A stretch of 47,157 bases of DNA from Ruminococcus flavefaciens (GCA_023667045.1 JAMPAU010000001.1:777919-825075); one strand, 5' to 3'. Positions 25,152 through 34,456 are shown, counted from the first letter of the stretch. Notes: generated from the sequence alone by a model not told the origin. A program made the numbers and translations.

Positions 25152-25625
25152 TTAATCTTTCCACTTCTTTGACGGTTCATGTTTACCGCAGTCGTCGGCA
25201 GTTTTCGGGAAATTCATTTTCCATTCAAGATATTCTTCGGGCGTAATTGTACCGTCCGCAAGTTCCTGTTTACGTGTCTGCCATTCCGCAAGAAAACCGT
25301 CCATAAGTACAGAATCAAAGCAGACAGAGTGCTTTTCGTTCGGTGTATCAAGGATTTTTATGGGATAATTGTCATCAAGTTCAAAAAGTGCGAACATTAT
25401 TTCTTCCGCTGAATACACTGACGGTTCAGACAGATAACATATATTCACATCAAGAACTTCCGCCATTTTCCGAAGTAAATCTGCTTTTGGTGTTCTTGTA
25501 CCCGATTCATACTGTGCAACTCGCACGTCTGCGGTTTTTTCGTCAAATCCGATAAGTCTGCCGAACTCCTTTTGTGTAAGTCCACGCAAGTTCCTGATAC
25601 GCTTTATTTTGTTTCCGATAGCCAT
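25152..25625 (-). CDS. XRE-family repressor of island A
   Basis: The 157-residue protein has a Cro/CI helix-turn-helix near residues 8-62 (RIRNLRGLTQKEFGRLIGFD, then VAQYESGTRTPKADLL). Its C-terminal part is unassigned and includes LADGTITPEEYLEWKMNFPK. The start at 25625 follows AGGAG; the frame extends further but has no other good start. A homologue at 35672-36160 in island B shares NLRG-TQK and QYESG-RTPKADL and the same position. It probably represses the divergent excisionase-integrase operon through the palindrome at 25739-25777. Confidence 0.85.
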   Translation of the reverse strand: MAIGNKIKRIRNLRGLTQKEFGRLIGFDEKTADVRVAQYESGTRTPKADLLRKMAEVLDVNICYLSEPSVYSAEEIMFALFELDDNYPIKILDTPNEKHSVCFDSVLMDGFLAEWQTRKQELADGTITPEEYLEWKMNFPKTADDCGKHEPSKKWKD

Positions 25626-25655
25626 TTTCAATACTCCTTTGCAAGCCGTTTTTTC

Positions 25656-25777
25656 AATTATATCACAAATAATTAAAGTGGTCAAGAATAATATAGCAAA
25701 AAAGTTTAGGAAATTTTCAGAAAGCACTTGACAAAAACAAAAATGTTTAGTATAATATAAATACGCTAAACATTTTT
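25656..25777. promoter_or_regulatory. Divergent promoter region with palindromic operator
   Basis: Rightward promoter: TTGACA (25728-25733) and TATAAT (25751-25756), 17 bases apart. The perfect 12-bp inverted repeat AAAAATGTTTAG (25739-25750) and CTAAACATTTTT (25766-25777) surrounds the -10 box, so a bound repressor would block it. Leftward promoter on the minus strand: TTGACC (about 25680) and TATAAT (about 25660) for the repressor gene. Confidence 0.7.
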
Positions 25778-25810
25778 GCTTAAAATAAAATTTCAGAAAG
25801 GATTGATTTC

Positions 25811-26008
25811 ATGACTAAAAAATTCATTAAAGCTGATGAAGTCGCTGAAATGCTGGAGATTTCAAAGGCACACGCCTACAAAATCATCAGACAGCTTAAC
25901 GGTGAACTTGAGGAAAAGGGGTTCATCACGATTTCAGGACGTGTAAGTCGTCAGTACTTCCTCGAAAGGCTGTACGGCAACGCTCCCGACAGAAAGGAGG
26001 TGACATAA
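25811..26008 (+). CDS. Excisionase-like small DNA-binding protein
   Basis: The 65-residue protein has a winged helix-turn-helix of the HTH_17/excisionase type (KADEVAEMLEISKAHAYKII, then GFITISGRVSRQYFLERL). It ends one base into the integrase start (TAATG overlap), so it is translationally coupled. Such proteins steer tyrosine integrases toward excision. Island B has a close homologue in the same place. The start follows AAAGGA. Confidence 0.8.
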   Translation: MTKKFIKADEVAEMLEISKAHAYKIIRQLNGELEEKGFITISGRVSRQYFLERLYGNAPDRKEVT

Positions 26009-27102
26009 TGTCAGTACACAAGGATAAATCCAATAATACGTGGTACGTTATGATTCGCTACAACGACTGGACGGGCGAACGTAAGCAGAAGTGCAAGCGT
26101 GGATTCTCTACGAAACGTGAGGCTCAGGCGTGGGAACGCAGTTTTCTTCTTCAGACTGCCGCCGATATGGATATGACTTTCAAGGATTTCTTCGAGATTT
26201 ACGAGCGTGACCTGAAACCTCGTCTGAAAGAAAATACGTGGCTCAATAAAAAGCACATTATTTCAAGTAAGATTATGCCATATTTTTCGGACAGAAAAAT
26301 GAATGAAATCCAGACAAGAGACGTTATTGCGTGGCAGAATAAAATGCTCAATTATCGTGATGAAAAAGGTAAGGGCTACTCCGCCACGTATCTCAAATCA
26401 CTTCATAATCAGCTCAGTGCTATTTTTAATCATGCTGTGAGATTTTATGACTTATCAAGCAATCCTGCTGCTAAAGCCGGAAGTATCGGCGAAAAAAATT
26501 CAGATGAGATGTCGTTCTGGACAAAAGATGAGTACTTGAAATTTGCGGAGACTGTAATGGATAAGCCGAAATCATATTATGCTTTTGAAATGCTGTACTG
26601 GTGCGGTCTGAGAGTCGGCGAACTTCTTGCTCTTACTCCTGCCGACTTTGATTTTAAAAATCAGACACTCAGAATTAACAAGTCGTATCAGCGACTTCAC
26701 AAGGAAGATATTATAACTTCGCCGAAAACCAAAAAGAGTAACCGTACTATTAAGATGCCTCAGTTCCTTTGCGACGAAATGCAGGATTATCTCGATATGC
26801 TATACGATATTCATCCTAATGACAGAATTTTCACTATAACAAAAAGTTTTCTGCATCACGAAATGGACAGAGGTTCAAAAATCGCAGGGTTGAAACGTAT
26901 CAGAATACACGATTTGAGACACTCGCATATTTCGCTACTGATTGAAATGGGTTTCTCAGCGGTGGCAATTGCCGACCGTGTAGGTCATGAAAGTATCGAA
27001 ATTACATATCATTATGCACATTTGTTTCCGTCCAAACAGCTTGAAATGGCGGAAAAACTTGATTTTGAAAGGAGAGATAAAAATGTCGGTGAAGAATCTT
27101 GA
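26008..27102 (+). CDS. int: Tyrosine integrase of island A
   Basis: This enzyme catalyses integration and excision at the guaA site. The 364-residue product has an N-terminal arm-binding domain (SVHKDKSNNTWYVMIRYNDW, then GFSTKREAQAWE) and a SAM-like core-binding domain (FEIYERDLKPRLKENTW). The catalytic domain holds Arg in WCGLRVGELLAL, H-x-x-R in IHDLRHSHISLLIEMG, His in RVGHESIEI and Tyr in TYHYAHLFPS. All catalytic residues are present. It is coupled to the excisionase gene and overlaps the MobC-like gene by 20 bases. Confidence 0.93.
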   Translation: MSVHKDKSNNTWYVMIRYNDWTGERKQKCKRGFSTKREAQAWERSFLLQTAADMDMTFKDFFEIYERDLKPRLKENTWLNKKHIISSKIMPYFSDRKMNEIQTRDVIAWQNKMLNYRDEKGKGYSATYLKSLHNQLSAIFNHAVRFYDLSSNPAAKAGSIGEKNSDEMSFWTKDEYLKFAETVMDKPKSYYAFEMLYWCGLRVGELLALTPADFDFKNQTLRINKSYQRLHKEDIITSPKTKKSNRTIKMPQFLCDEMQDYLDMLYDIHPNDRIFTITKSFLHHEMDRGSKIAGLKRIRIHDLRHSHISLLIEMGFSAVAIADRVGHESIEITYHYAHLFPSKQLEMAEKLDFERRDKNVGEES

Positions 27103-27403
27103 CGAAAAAGGCAGATTCAGAAGTCACACAATCGGTTTCAGGGTTTCGCCTGAAGAAGAAAAGATGATAAATTCCGCTGTGGCACTTTCAGGGCTTACCA
27201 AACAGGACTATATTGTCAGAAAGCTGACAGACAGGACTGTTACAGTTCTGCCGAATCCGAGAGTTTACAAGGTTCTTAAAAATCAGCTTTCGGCGGTACT
27301 GGACGAACTTAAAAGAATTGAGAACGGAAACAACGTTGACGGCGAATTACTGGAAGTTATACGTCTGATTAACACAACGCTCAACGGTACGAAAGGAGAA
27401 TAA
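27083..27403 (+). CDS. MobC-like relaxosome accessory protein
   Basis: The 106-residue protein has an N-terminal strand then helices in the ribbon-helix-helix style of MobC proteins (TIGFRVSPEEEKMINSAVALSGLTKQDYI). It then has a long helix with VLPNPRVYKVLKNQL. MobC proteins help the relaxase melt the transfer origin. The ATG at 27083 follows AAGGAGAG and lies inside the end of the integrase gene. The next gene begins one base after the stop codon. Confidence 0.7.
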   Translation: MSVKNLDEKGRFRSHTIGFRVSPEEEKMINSAVALSGLTKQDYIVRKLTDRTVTVLPNPRVYKVLKNQLSAVLDELKRIENGNNVDGELLEVIRLINTTLNGTKGE

Positions 27404-27404
27404 T

Positions 27405-28645
27405 ATGCTTACTGAAAAAGAAATGACCGCTCCTAATGCACCTATTGGCGTAGGTACGGAGCAGTCAAATCCACAACATAATGATATTATAGCACAAAAT
27501 CAGGGATATTTCAACCCCTCGGCAGAAAAAATTTTTGATGCACAAATGCAGTACGAGCGTGAAAACTCGCCATCTTACATGGAAACTGTCTCAATGCCCG
27601 AACTTTATGAAATGGTCTATCCTGCAAAACCTCCCATTATTGACGGTTTCCTCTACAATGGTACGTACCTTTTCGTTGGCTCTCCGAAAGTCGGCAAGAG
27701 TTTCATGATGGCTCAGATTGCGTATCATGTGAGTTCGGGCAAGCCGATGTGGAATAATGCAGTCCGAAAGGGAACAGTGCTGTATCTTGCTCTTGAGGAC
27801 GATTATCGCAGATTGCAGGAAAGGTTATACAGAATGTTCGGCACGGAAACAACGTCAAATCTTTTCTTTTCCGTTGCATCAAATTCCTTGAACGGCGGAC
27901 TTATCGAACAGCTCGACGGATTTATCCGTGAACACCACAACACAAGCCTGATTATGATATAATTGCTCAATTGAAAGCGTTCTCGGACAAAAATAATATC
28001 TGCCTGTTGCTCGTTCACCACACACGCAAACAAAAAGCGGACGATAATTTTGATACGATTTCAGGTACAAACGGACTTCTTGGAGCTGCGGACGGTGCTT
28101 TTATGATGTATAAGTCAAAGCGTACCGATACTGGTGCGACAATTGAGATTTCAGGACGTGACCAACCTGATAAAAAAATCCTGCTGAAACGTAATACGGA
28201 AACACTCTGCTGGGATTTGGATAAAATCATTGATGACCAATTCAAAGCTCCACCTGAGCCAATTCTTGAAAAAATTGCAGGACTTGTCAATGAACATAAT
28301 CCGACTTGGCAGGGTACAGCTACGGAACTCCTTAATCAACTTAGCATTGACGATATAAAGCCAAATACTCTCTCTCTGAAACTTAATGTAAACGCTGGCA
28401 GACTTTATTCAGAATATTACATCTGGTACACGAACAAGCGTAATCACAATGGCAGATTTATTATGTTTCAGTATGATATTGAACACCCTGTTGTGCCGAA
28501 ATCTGAGACTTCTGAATATCAGTACACGCCTGTTGATGATGATTCAATGGTTACTGGTGAAATGATAGTTTGTAGTGACAGTGAAAAAGCGTTTAATGAC
28601 ATGACAGACGAGGAAAAAGAAAACTTCATGCTTACAAGTTATTAA
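27405..28645 (+). pseudogene. RepA-like AAA ATPase, inactivated by an internal deletion
   Basis: This was a RecA-fold replicative helicase/ATPase of the RepA (AAA_25) type, used for element replication. Walker A FVGSPKVGKSFMM is intact near residue 95. The frame stops at 27962 right after TSLIMI, the Walker B strand. Sequence resumes in another frame from about 27956 as DIIAQLKAFSDKNNICLLLVHHTRKQ, then SGTNGLLGAADGAFMM, to TAA 28645. In relatives a segment of about 20 residues starting with the Walker B Asp lies between these points. The junction holds a repeated GAT-TATGAT-like word, which suggests a slip deletion. A normal C-terminal domain follows. The protein should not hydrolyse ATP. Confidence 0.75.
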
Positions 28646-28658
28646 GTTATTTGATTTG

Positions 28659-28735
28659 ACGTGACGATGTGTGACGGTAGTGACGACGTTTTCAGGGGTA
28701 TCAAAAAGATCGTCACCATCGTCACGGTCGTCACG
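28659..28735. repeat. Iteron-like array: three GTGACG then three CGTCAC
   Basis: GTGACG occurs at 28661, 28671 and 28680. The reverse complement CGTCAC occurs at 28711, 28720 and 28729. Spacing is 9-10 bases, about one helical turn. The two halves form a large inverted repeat around TTTTCAGGGGTATCAAAAA. It lies between the replication and relaxase genes, as expected for a replication or transfer origin. Confidence 0.6.
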
Positions 28736-28776
28736 CTTTCGGCAGCTTGTCTGCCGTTAGCCTCGCAGAGCGCCGT

Positions 28777-28816
28777 GTACTTGTGATGTTAGTGGTCACA
28801 CTAATGTCGCAAGTAC
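28777..28816. other. Candidate transfer origin (oriT) hairpin
   Basis: GTACTTGTGATGTTAGTG pairs with CACTAATGTCGCAAGTAC along 18 positions (one mismatch, two G-T) around GTCA. It is about 95 bases before a MobV relaxase gene. MobV origins are hairpins with a nick near a TAGTG-type sequence; TTAGTG is present at the loop. The nick itself is inferred. Confidence 0.5.
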
Positions 28817-28909
28817 TAAGGCGTTACAAACGGCGCAAGCCCTTTGTAAATCGGCTATCAAGCCGTTCCTTGCGATAGCACTTCTCTCAGCTTACAGAAA
28901 GGAAAAAAT

Positions 28910-30094
28910 ATGAAATCAAAGAGAATATCATTTGTACAGGGCAAGGGTTCGCTTACACATAACAACAGAACTTTTATTGCTAATAATGTTGACAGAAATC
29001 GCATTGTCGATAATGTGACATTCATTTCAAAGCCTATCGGTGAAGTATATGAGGGAATTTTCAGCGGTGCGGTCGAGCGATACAATGCCCGACAGAAAAG
29101 AAATGACCGCAAAATCCACGGTACGTATTACGAGCATTTGTTCCACTGCAAGCCGTCAAATTCCGTGATTACAGCAACCGATAAGCGTAAAAGTTTTTAC
29201 GAAGATGTGGTACAGATTGGAAAAATGGAAGATTCAGGATTTGGTAGGGAAGATTTTCAGATTGTGGCAGACTGCTTAAAAGAGTATATGGGTGGTTTTC
29301 AGAAAAGAAATCCAAATTTTCACGTATTCAATGCAGTTCTGCACATGGACGAGGCAACTCCGCACCTGCATATCGACTATATTCCAATCGGTCATTACAA
29401 GCGTGGAATGGATACGCAGAACGGTATTGCTCAGGCACTCAAGGAAATGGGATACGGCGAGGGCAAACAGGCGATTGCACGTTGGCGAACTGCGGAAGTT
29501 GAAGTGCTGAATAAAATCTGTCGAGAACACGGAATTGAGCCATTACCGCCTGAGAAATCACGTGGCACTTTGGAAGTTGCTGAGTACAAAGAGCAACGCC
29601 GAAAAGCTGAACAGTTGGAAATTGAAAATGAGAAGTCGCAGTCTGAACTTGATGCACTCAACAGTGAACTGAAATCAGCCACTGAAAAGAAAGTGAAAAT
29701 CGTTGAAATTGACAGCATAGAGACGAAAAAGTCACGATTCAGCAGGAAAATTTCTATTTCCGAAGAAGATTTTAAAAATCTTACGGATTTAGCGAAAAAA
29801 CAGATTGCAAGTGTGAAAAACGCTAAAAAGCTGAAATCTGAAAATGCTGAATTATCGCAGAAAGTCACTGATTTAGAGGTACAGGTTAAATTTCTGACAG
29901 CCGAGATTGAAAAGTACAGACAACCTGCTACTTTTTCTCGTGATAAACTGAAAACCGAATCACAAAAAATTTCAGAACTAGAACAACTGAAAACAAAATA
30001 TCGCAAAGCTATGGATTTTATAAATTCCCGTGCCTTAGCGATTGAATTTGAAGTGTTTCAGCATACTACGGCAAGAGGGAGTCTGTTAAAGTAA
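28910..30094 (+). CDS. mobV: MobV-family relaxase (Mob_Pre)
   Basis: The relaxase nicks oriT and leads single-stranded DNA transfer. The 394-residue product has the Pre/Mob fold with the N-terminal SFVQGKGSLTHNNRTF, and HGTYYEHLFHCKPSN. The metal-binding HMDEATPHLHIDYIP near residue 147 is the MobV hallmark (His-x-Asp-Glu-x5-His-x-His). The C-terminal 150 residues form a coiled coil rich in Lys and Glu. The start follows GAAAGGAAAA. It is convergent with the Z1 gene, separated by a terminator. Confidence 0.87.
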   Translation: MKSKRISFVQGKGSLTHNNRTFIANNVDRNRIVDNVTFISKPIGEVYEGIFSGAVERYNARQKRNDRKIHGTYYEHLFHCKPSNSVITATDKRKSFYEDVVQIGKMEDSGFGREDFQIVADCLKEYMGGFQKRNPNFHVFNAVLHMDEATPHLHIDYIPIGHYKRGMDTQNGIAQALKEMGYGEGKQAIARWRTAEVEVLNKICREHGIEPLPPEKSRGTLEVAEYKEQRRKAEQLEIENEKSQSELDALNSELKSATEKKVKIVEIDSIETKKSRFSRKISISEEDFKNLTDLAKKQIASVKNAKKLKSENAELSQKVTDLEVQVKFLTAEIEKYRQPATFSRDKLKTESQKISELEQLKTKYRKAMDFINSRALAIEFEVFQHTTARGSLLK

Positions 30095-30099
30095 TATAT

Positions 30100-30133
30100 A
30101 AGCCGAAGATTTTAAAATTCTCGGCTTTATTTA
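30100..30133. terminator. Terminator between mobV and the Z1 gene
   Basis: AAGCCGA with GA pairs with TC and TCGGCTT around TTTTAAAA, followed by TATTT. The reverse strand is also A/T-flanked, so it can serve both converging genes. Confidence 0.65.
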
Positions 30134-30176
30134 ATAATTTTATATTAAATAATTTGCAATTGATAAAAATTGCTTT

Positions 30177-32069
30177 TCATTTTATTGTTTTATCTCCACT
30201 ATAATAAATAGTTGTGCCAGGCAATTTAATATTAGGAATCCATAACTGATGACCATTCCAACCTTTATTTCCTGTAACCTTATAAATTGTAAGAACTAAC
30301 ATATCAGAAAATTGGTTTCCAAGTTCTCTGTCATTAGGCGACAACAAAGTACCAGTACCACGGGCAATATCTCTGTTTCTTCTAATAATTAGTTTACCTT
30401 GTTTAATTGGTGTTTCAGACAAAAACGCTTGAATGAAACCGATAAAATCATCTCTATCCCAATCGTTTTCTTCTGAACCTGTTTGCTCAAGTATTTTAAT
30501 AATGATATTTAAGCTGACTGTATAAACACCATCTTTAAAAGATGAAAGAAAATCATCTAACAAACTTACATTAGAATTAACTGGATAGAATGGAAAATAA
30601 TTTACACCGCCAGTATATATATTAACAATTTTATCATCTAAAACATTTTTTCTTGTAGGTTGTAAGCCTTTTGGATAAAACATTTTAATGTTGTTTCCAT
30701 TATCGGAATTTTCTATTTGAGCGATAATATTATTATTTGTTTTATTTATATCACTAAACAATTTGTATAATTTTGGAGGCATGAATACACGAAGAAGATT
30801 AGCATCTCTGTCATAACCAAACATTCTTGCATGCTGCCACATTGTATCTGCTTGCGGTCTTTTAGAAACTCTACAATAGTAAATAGTTTGGAGTTTTGGA
30901 AATGTAACACCTCTTCCTAAACTGTTTCCTCCTACAATTATATTGATTCCGCTTTCATATCTTGTATTTTTTTCAAATGAAGATGTTGAATTAAGTACAA
31001 GAGTGTTTATTTTATACTCTTGCAGATATGTATATATTGTATTGTATATCAATTCAAAATCGGCAATGTCACTCTTTGTCTTTTTGAGATTTTTATATTC
31101 AGCTATGAAAGTATCTTTGGTATCTGATTCTTCATGGGAATGTGAGATTTCATTTAGATAATTACCAATTTTTTCAGCAAACTTTTCATGTGACTCAATT
31201 TTCATGCTTGGATGTATCAAAAAATTGCATACAGTACCGCCGTTGATAAAAATATGTGCAGAAGTAATAAGATGCATTATTAGAGCTTTTTTCAGACCAT
31301 TTTCAGGAAATTCATCATCATTAAGAATATCTGATGCTTCTTCATTGTCTGTAAAAATAATATGAGAATGTTCATCATCATTAAATAAGAAATTACCGCC
31401 TATATATTCTTTTCCAGGCTGAAAATAATAGATGAAATATGGTTTCCATTCACTTTTTAAACTTTGCAGCAGTATAGACTGAGGTGTTCCCGTAACTTGT
31501 AGGTAAATACTGCTTGATGATGCTTTCTTTATTTCAGATAGATTGTTATTAATTTTACTCTGACGTTTCTTATTTACCATAGTATTCAAACTTGCAGCAT
31601 CTGCTTCATCATCAACGATAAATAAAGGATTCCCTTTTACAAAATTAGTGGAAGAAAAGTTATTTTTCCATTGTTTCAAAATGCTGCTGTTCTTTTTCAA
31701 TACTATAACAGCAGGTTTTCTCATATTATTTTTGATAAACTTCAAATAATCATTTTCATCACAAACGCAAAAATCAGGTAAATCTCTTTCAGCACGTTTA
31801 AATGTTTGTTGTTGGAGAAGTATATTATCTGTTGTAAGCAATACAAATATACAAAATCCATTATCAGCTGCAGCATTCATAATACCAAACATATGGCTAG
31901 TTTTTCCGCTTTGAACATCACCTACCAGAAGGCTTACAACATGTTCTTTATAAGAAAAGTTACTTATGTACTTAGGGACTATATCGGCAACTGTTTTGCT
32001 GACTGCTTCGGCAAGTGCTGCATTGCCGTTTGCAATTATATTGTTAATATAACTATCTAAATATTTCAT
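30177..32069 (-). CDS. Z1-domain superfamily 2 ATPase/helicase
   Basis: Z1-domain proteins are SF2-like ATPases found in restriction-modification and conflict loci. The 630-residue product has Walker A VGDVQSGKTSHM near residue 48, a DEAD-box equivalent FIVDDEADAAS, motif III-like LQVTGTPQS, and the C-terminal motifs INIIVGGNSLGRGVTFP and QADTMWQHARMFGYDRD (motif VI arginines). It starts immediately after the PLD gene stop (TAAATG), so PLD and Z1 are coupled. With PLD and Dcm it forms a three-gene minus-strand operon. It may translocate DNA to let the PLD nuclease act. Confidence 0.87.
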   Translation of the reverse strand: MKYLDSYINNIIANGNAALAEAVSKTVADIVPKYISNFSYKEHVVSLLVGDVQSGKTSHMFGIMNAAADNGFCIFVLLTTDNILLQQQTFKRAERDLPDFCVCDENDYLKFIKNNMRKPAVIVLKKNSSILKQWKNNFSSTNFVKGNPLFIVDDEADAASLNTMVNKKRQSKINNNLSEIKKASSSSIYLQVTGTPQSILLQSLKSEWKPYFIYYFQPGKEYIGGNFLFNDDEHSHIIFTDNEEASDILNDDEFPENGLKKALIMHLITSAHIFINGGTVCNFLIHPSMKIESHEKFAEKIGNYLNEISHSHEESDTKDTFIAEYKNLKKTKSDIADFELIYNTIYTYLQEYKINTLVLNSTSSFEKNTRYESGINIIVGGNSLGRGVTFPKLQTIYYCRVSKRPQADTMWQHARMFGYDRDANLLRVFMPPKLYKLFSDINKTNNNIIAQIENSDNGNNIKMFYPKGLQPTRKNVLDDKIVNIYTGGVNYFPFYPVNSNVSLLDDFLSSFKDGVYTVSLNIIIKILEQTGSEENDWDRDDFIGFIQAFLSETPIKQGKLIIRRNRDIARGTGTLLSPNDRELGNQFSDMLVLTIYKVTGNKGWNGHQLWIPNIKLPGTTIYYSGDKTIK

Positions 32070-33131
32070 TTATCTAACTCCAAAATCAATGTACCATAAA
32101 TTAGGCTTGCTGGTCTTAGTAAGTGTAAATGTATTTCTGCCATAAGCATTAAGAGTATGCTGTGTGACAGGCTCGCCTATTGCCAAAACGCCTTTAGCTT
32201 CTAATCTGCCTTTAAACCATTTTCCGAGTATTTTCAAATCTCCATCAGAACGAAAATTTTTATTATTATCACCGCTTACCTTACAGCGGAATGACCACCC
32301 ATCATCAGTAATGACATAAAATTCAGACTCTGAAGTTTTACTTTTAGGATACTCTGGACGTTTTGAAATGCTTGTTGGAACTATTACTTCGACTTCATAC
32401 CAATGGCGTGGTTTTATAATACCATTATGCTGAACTCTGCCTTTTCCAAAATAAACATTAAGGTTGCTTTTAGAAGAATCTTCATATGTTTTTAAAGGAA
32501 TTTCAAAGCTAACATTTGTTCTTGCATTAAGGCATTCGGCTAAAGTATGTGTATCAATTTTAGTTACACTTTCATGTTCTTCCAACAGAGGATTGCTTTC
32601 ATTAAATTTTATTATATTTAAATCTGCTATATTGTCTGTAGAAGTAGCTACAAGTTTTTTAATAAAATTGTTTATATCCAAAGCAGCTGACGAGTTGTCA
32701 ATAAGAACAGATGATTCATATGTTCTTGTATTTTCATCGAGAATACTGCTGAGGTTATTTGAACCAATAATTCCAGCAAACGGAGCAGAAGAACTACTGA
32801 AAGAATATAATTTTCCGTGATAGCGGAATGGTGTTACAAAGCGCACCTCTCCTCTTTGTTCTGTTAGAAGATAATTGTTAAGAACACAAGCTGCTTTATA
32901 TGCACTTTGTGTAAATTGCTCTATATAATGCATTCCTATTGTAAGATTCAATTTTTGAATGTTTTTATTAAGTTCTGCAATTCTCTTTAATTCAGCAAGT
33001 GAATCTGAAGTTACATATCCAACAGCTATATCAAGTTTCTCTGTTCTTGACAGTAGGTCATAAAATGCATCTGAAAACGAACGTGCTCCGCTTATTTTAC
33101 AAGGCGGATAATTTGAATATAAAAATTCCAT
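32070..33131 (-). CDS. PLD-family restriction endonuclease (NgoFVII/BfiI type)
   Basis: The 353-residue product has an N-terminal phospholipase D-like nuclease domain. Its single H-x-K-type motif is RYHGKLYSF near residue 104, followed by GIIGSNNLSSILDE. PLD nucleases of this kind cut DNA as dimers without metal. The C-terminal half (from about residue 215) is beta-rich (RHWYEVEVIVPT, GWSFRCKVSG, LNAYGRNTFTLT), as in the DNA-reading domain of NgoFVII/BfiI enzymes. It lies 13 bases after dcm and abuts the Z1 gene, so it is likely the nuclease of this restriction-like system. Confidence 0.83.
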   Translation of the reverse strand: MEFLYSNYPPCKISGARSFSDAFYDLLSRTEKLDIAVGYVTSDSLAELKRIAELNKNIQKLNLTIGMHYIEQFTQSAYKAACVLNNYLLTEQRGEVRFVTPFRYHGKLYSFSSSSAPFAGIIGSNNLSSILDENTRTYESSVLIDNSSAALDINNFIKKLVATSTDNIADLNIIKFNESNPLLEEHESVTKIDTHTLAECLNARTNVSFEIPLKTYEDSSKSNLNVYFGKGRVQHNGIIKPRHWYEVEVIVPTSISKRPEYPKSKTSESEFYVITDDGWSFRCKVSGDNNKNFRSDGDLKILGKWFKGRLEAKGVLAIGEPVTQHTLNAYGRNTFTLTKTSKPNLWYIDFGVR

Positions 33132-33144
33132 AACTGCCTCCCTA

Positions 33145-34251
33145 TTAATTCATTTCTTCTGTAACATAATTCAAGCGTTCCTTTACCGACATAGCTTTCA
33201 TCTTATTATATTCTTCTTTTAAATCAATAGGTGTGAAATCTCCAGTAAACAATGGAAGCAGATTTCTTGCAACAAGCCTAACTCCCTGCGGAGGAACAGC
33301 ATTTCCTATTTGACGGCGAACTTCTGTAATACTGCCTTGAAAAATAAAATCATCAGGAAATGATTGCAGTCTTGCACGTTCACGGTTTGTAAGCGGTCTT
33401 GGTTCAGGATAATGATAGCCCCATGTTCCGCCACCGCCTGCTGCTATAATAGTTTTAGCAGGTTCATCAAGCTTTAAACGTCTGTAGACATGACTTATCA
33501 TTCCTTTTACATAAAGTGGGTGGTCTTTTGGTATATCTGTAAAGTTACCGCCCTCTGGAATAAGTTCTAACATTCTGCGTGTTTTGTCTTTAATATTAAT
33601 TCTTTCATTGTTATGAGAAACATTTCCAACACCTATTAATGCCTGCCCAGCTGTAACATAAGGCAGATTTCCGTTTGGACCGTGTGTAGGAAGTGGATGC
33701 ACAAAATTAAATCCAGTGTCTATTCTAATACCAACAATTAAAACTCTTTCTCTAAACTGTGGTACACCATACTCTGCAAAATTATATAAATGAGGTTTTA
33801 CGACATATCCAGGAGCAATATTTTCAAAGTCTTTCAAGATAGTTTCAATAGCTTTTCCGCCATTAGCTGTAAGCAAACCTTTAACATTTTCAGCAACAAA
33901 TGCTTTAGGTTTTTTCGCATCTACAAATTCAGCAAAATGGCGGAACAATCCACCTCTTGCGCCATTTAATCCAGGTTGTTTCCATATAATAGAAAAATCT
34001 TGGCACGGAAATCCACCAAGAACAATATCACAATCAGGAATGCTTTTATCTGTATATGGATTTATTTGTGTTATATCTCCATAGTGTATAACTTTACCAA
34101 AATAGCCTTCAAATGATTTTACAGCCCATTCAGCAAAATCATTAGCCCATATAGTGCTATATCCCTCTAAGTGAAATCCAAGGTCAAGACCGCCACACCC
34201 TGAGAATATAGATACAACTTTAGGATTGTATTTTAAAATTTTACTTTTCAT
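33145..34251 (-). CDS. dcm: DNA cytosine-5 methyltransferase
   Basis: This is the modification enzyme of the cluster. The 368-residue product has all the m5C motifs in order: I (VSIFSGCGGLDLGFHL), IV with the catalytic Cys83 (GGFPCQDFSI), VI (ENVKGLL at 121), VIII (QFRERVLIVGIR), IX (LTNRERARLQSFPDDF) and X (RQIGNAVPPQ). ATG 34251 is chosen because AAGGAG lies 8 bases upstream; a GTG at 34260 overlaps that site. The target-recognition region between VIII and IX is short, so a short target such as a 4-6 bp palindrome is likely. A vsr gene is divergent from it, which is the usual partner. Confidence 0.92.
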   Translation of the reverse strand: MKSKILKYNPKVVSIFSGCGGLDLGFHLEGYSTIWANDFAEWAVKSFEGYFGKVIHYGDITQINPYTDKSIPDCDIVLGGFPCQDFSIIWKQPGLNGARGGLFRHFAEFVDAKKPKAFVAENVKGLLTANGGKAIETILKDFENIAPGYVVKPHLYNFAEYGVPQFRERVLIVGIRIDTGFNFVHPLPTHGPNGNLPYVTAGQALIGVGNVSHNNERINIKDKTRRMLELIPEGGNFTDIPKDHPLYVKGMISHVYRRLKLDEPAKTIIAAGGGGTWGYHYPEPRPLTNRERARLQSFPDDFIFQGSITEVRRQIGNAVPPQGVRLVARNLLPLFTGDFTPIDLKEEYNKMKAMSVKERLNYVTEEMN

Positions 34252-34289
34252 GATGGACACTCCTTAAAAATCACTGATTAATATAAGTT

Positions 34290-34318
34290 ATTATAACACT
34301 TTTTTACATATTTGTCAA
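34290..34318 (-). promoter_or_regulatory. Promoter of the dcm-PLD-Z1 operon
   Basis: On the minus strand TTGACA (34313-34318) and TATAAT (34290-34295) are 17 bases apart, both perfect consensus. This is 38 bases before the dcm start. Confidence 0.8.
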
Positions 34319-34427
34319 TAAAAATATGACAATGCAGTTATTATTTCGTCTGATTGCACAATAACCAAGCTGTGATTTTTTCTAAATTAGCAAATTCGGA
34401 ATAATGATTATATTTTCTAAACTTTAC

Positions 34428-34456
34428 TTGATTATATTTAATTTCTATGTTATAAT
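34428..34456 (+). promoter_or_regulatory. Promoter of vsr
   Basis: TTGATT (34428-34433) and TATAAT (34451-34456) are 17 bases apart. The AAAGGAGGAG site and start codon follow within 22 bases, so the untranslated leader is very short. Confidence 0.7.

Noticed and set aside
29431-30006. Long minus-strand frame inside mobV
   Set aside because: It is the antisense of the Lys/Glu-rich coiled coil of the relaxase, with no start site or known motif.
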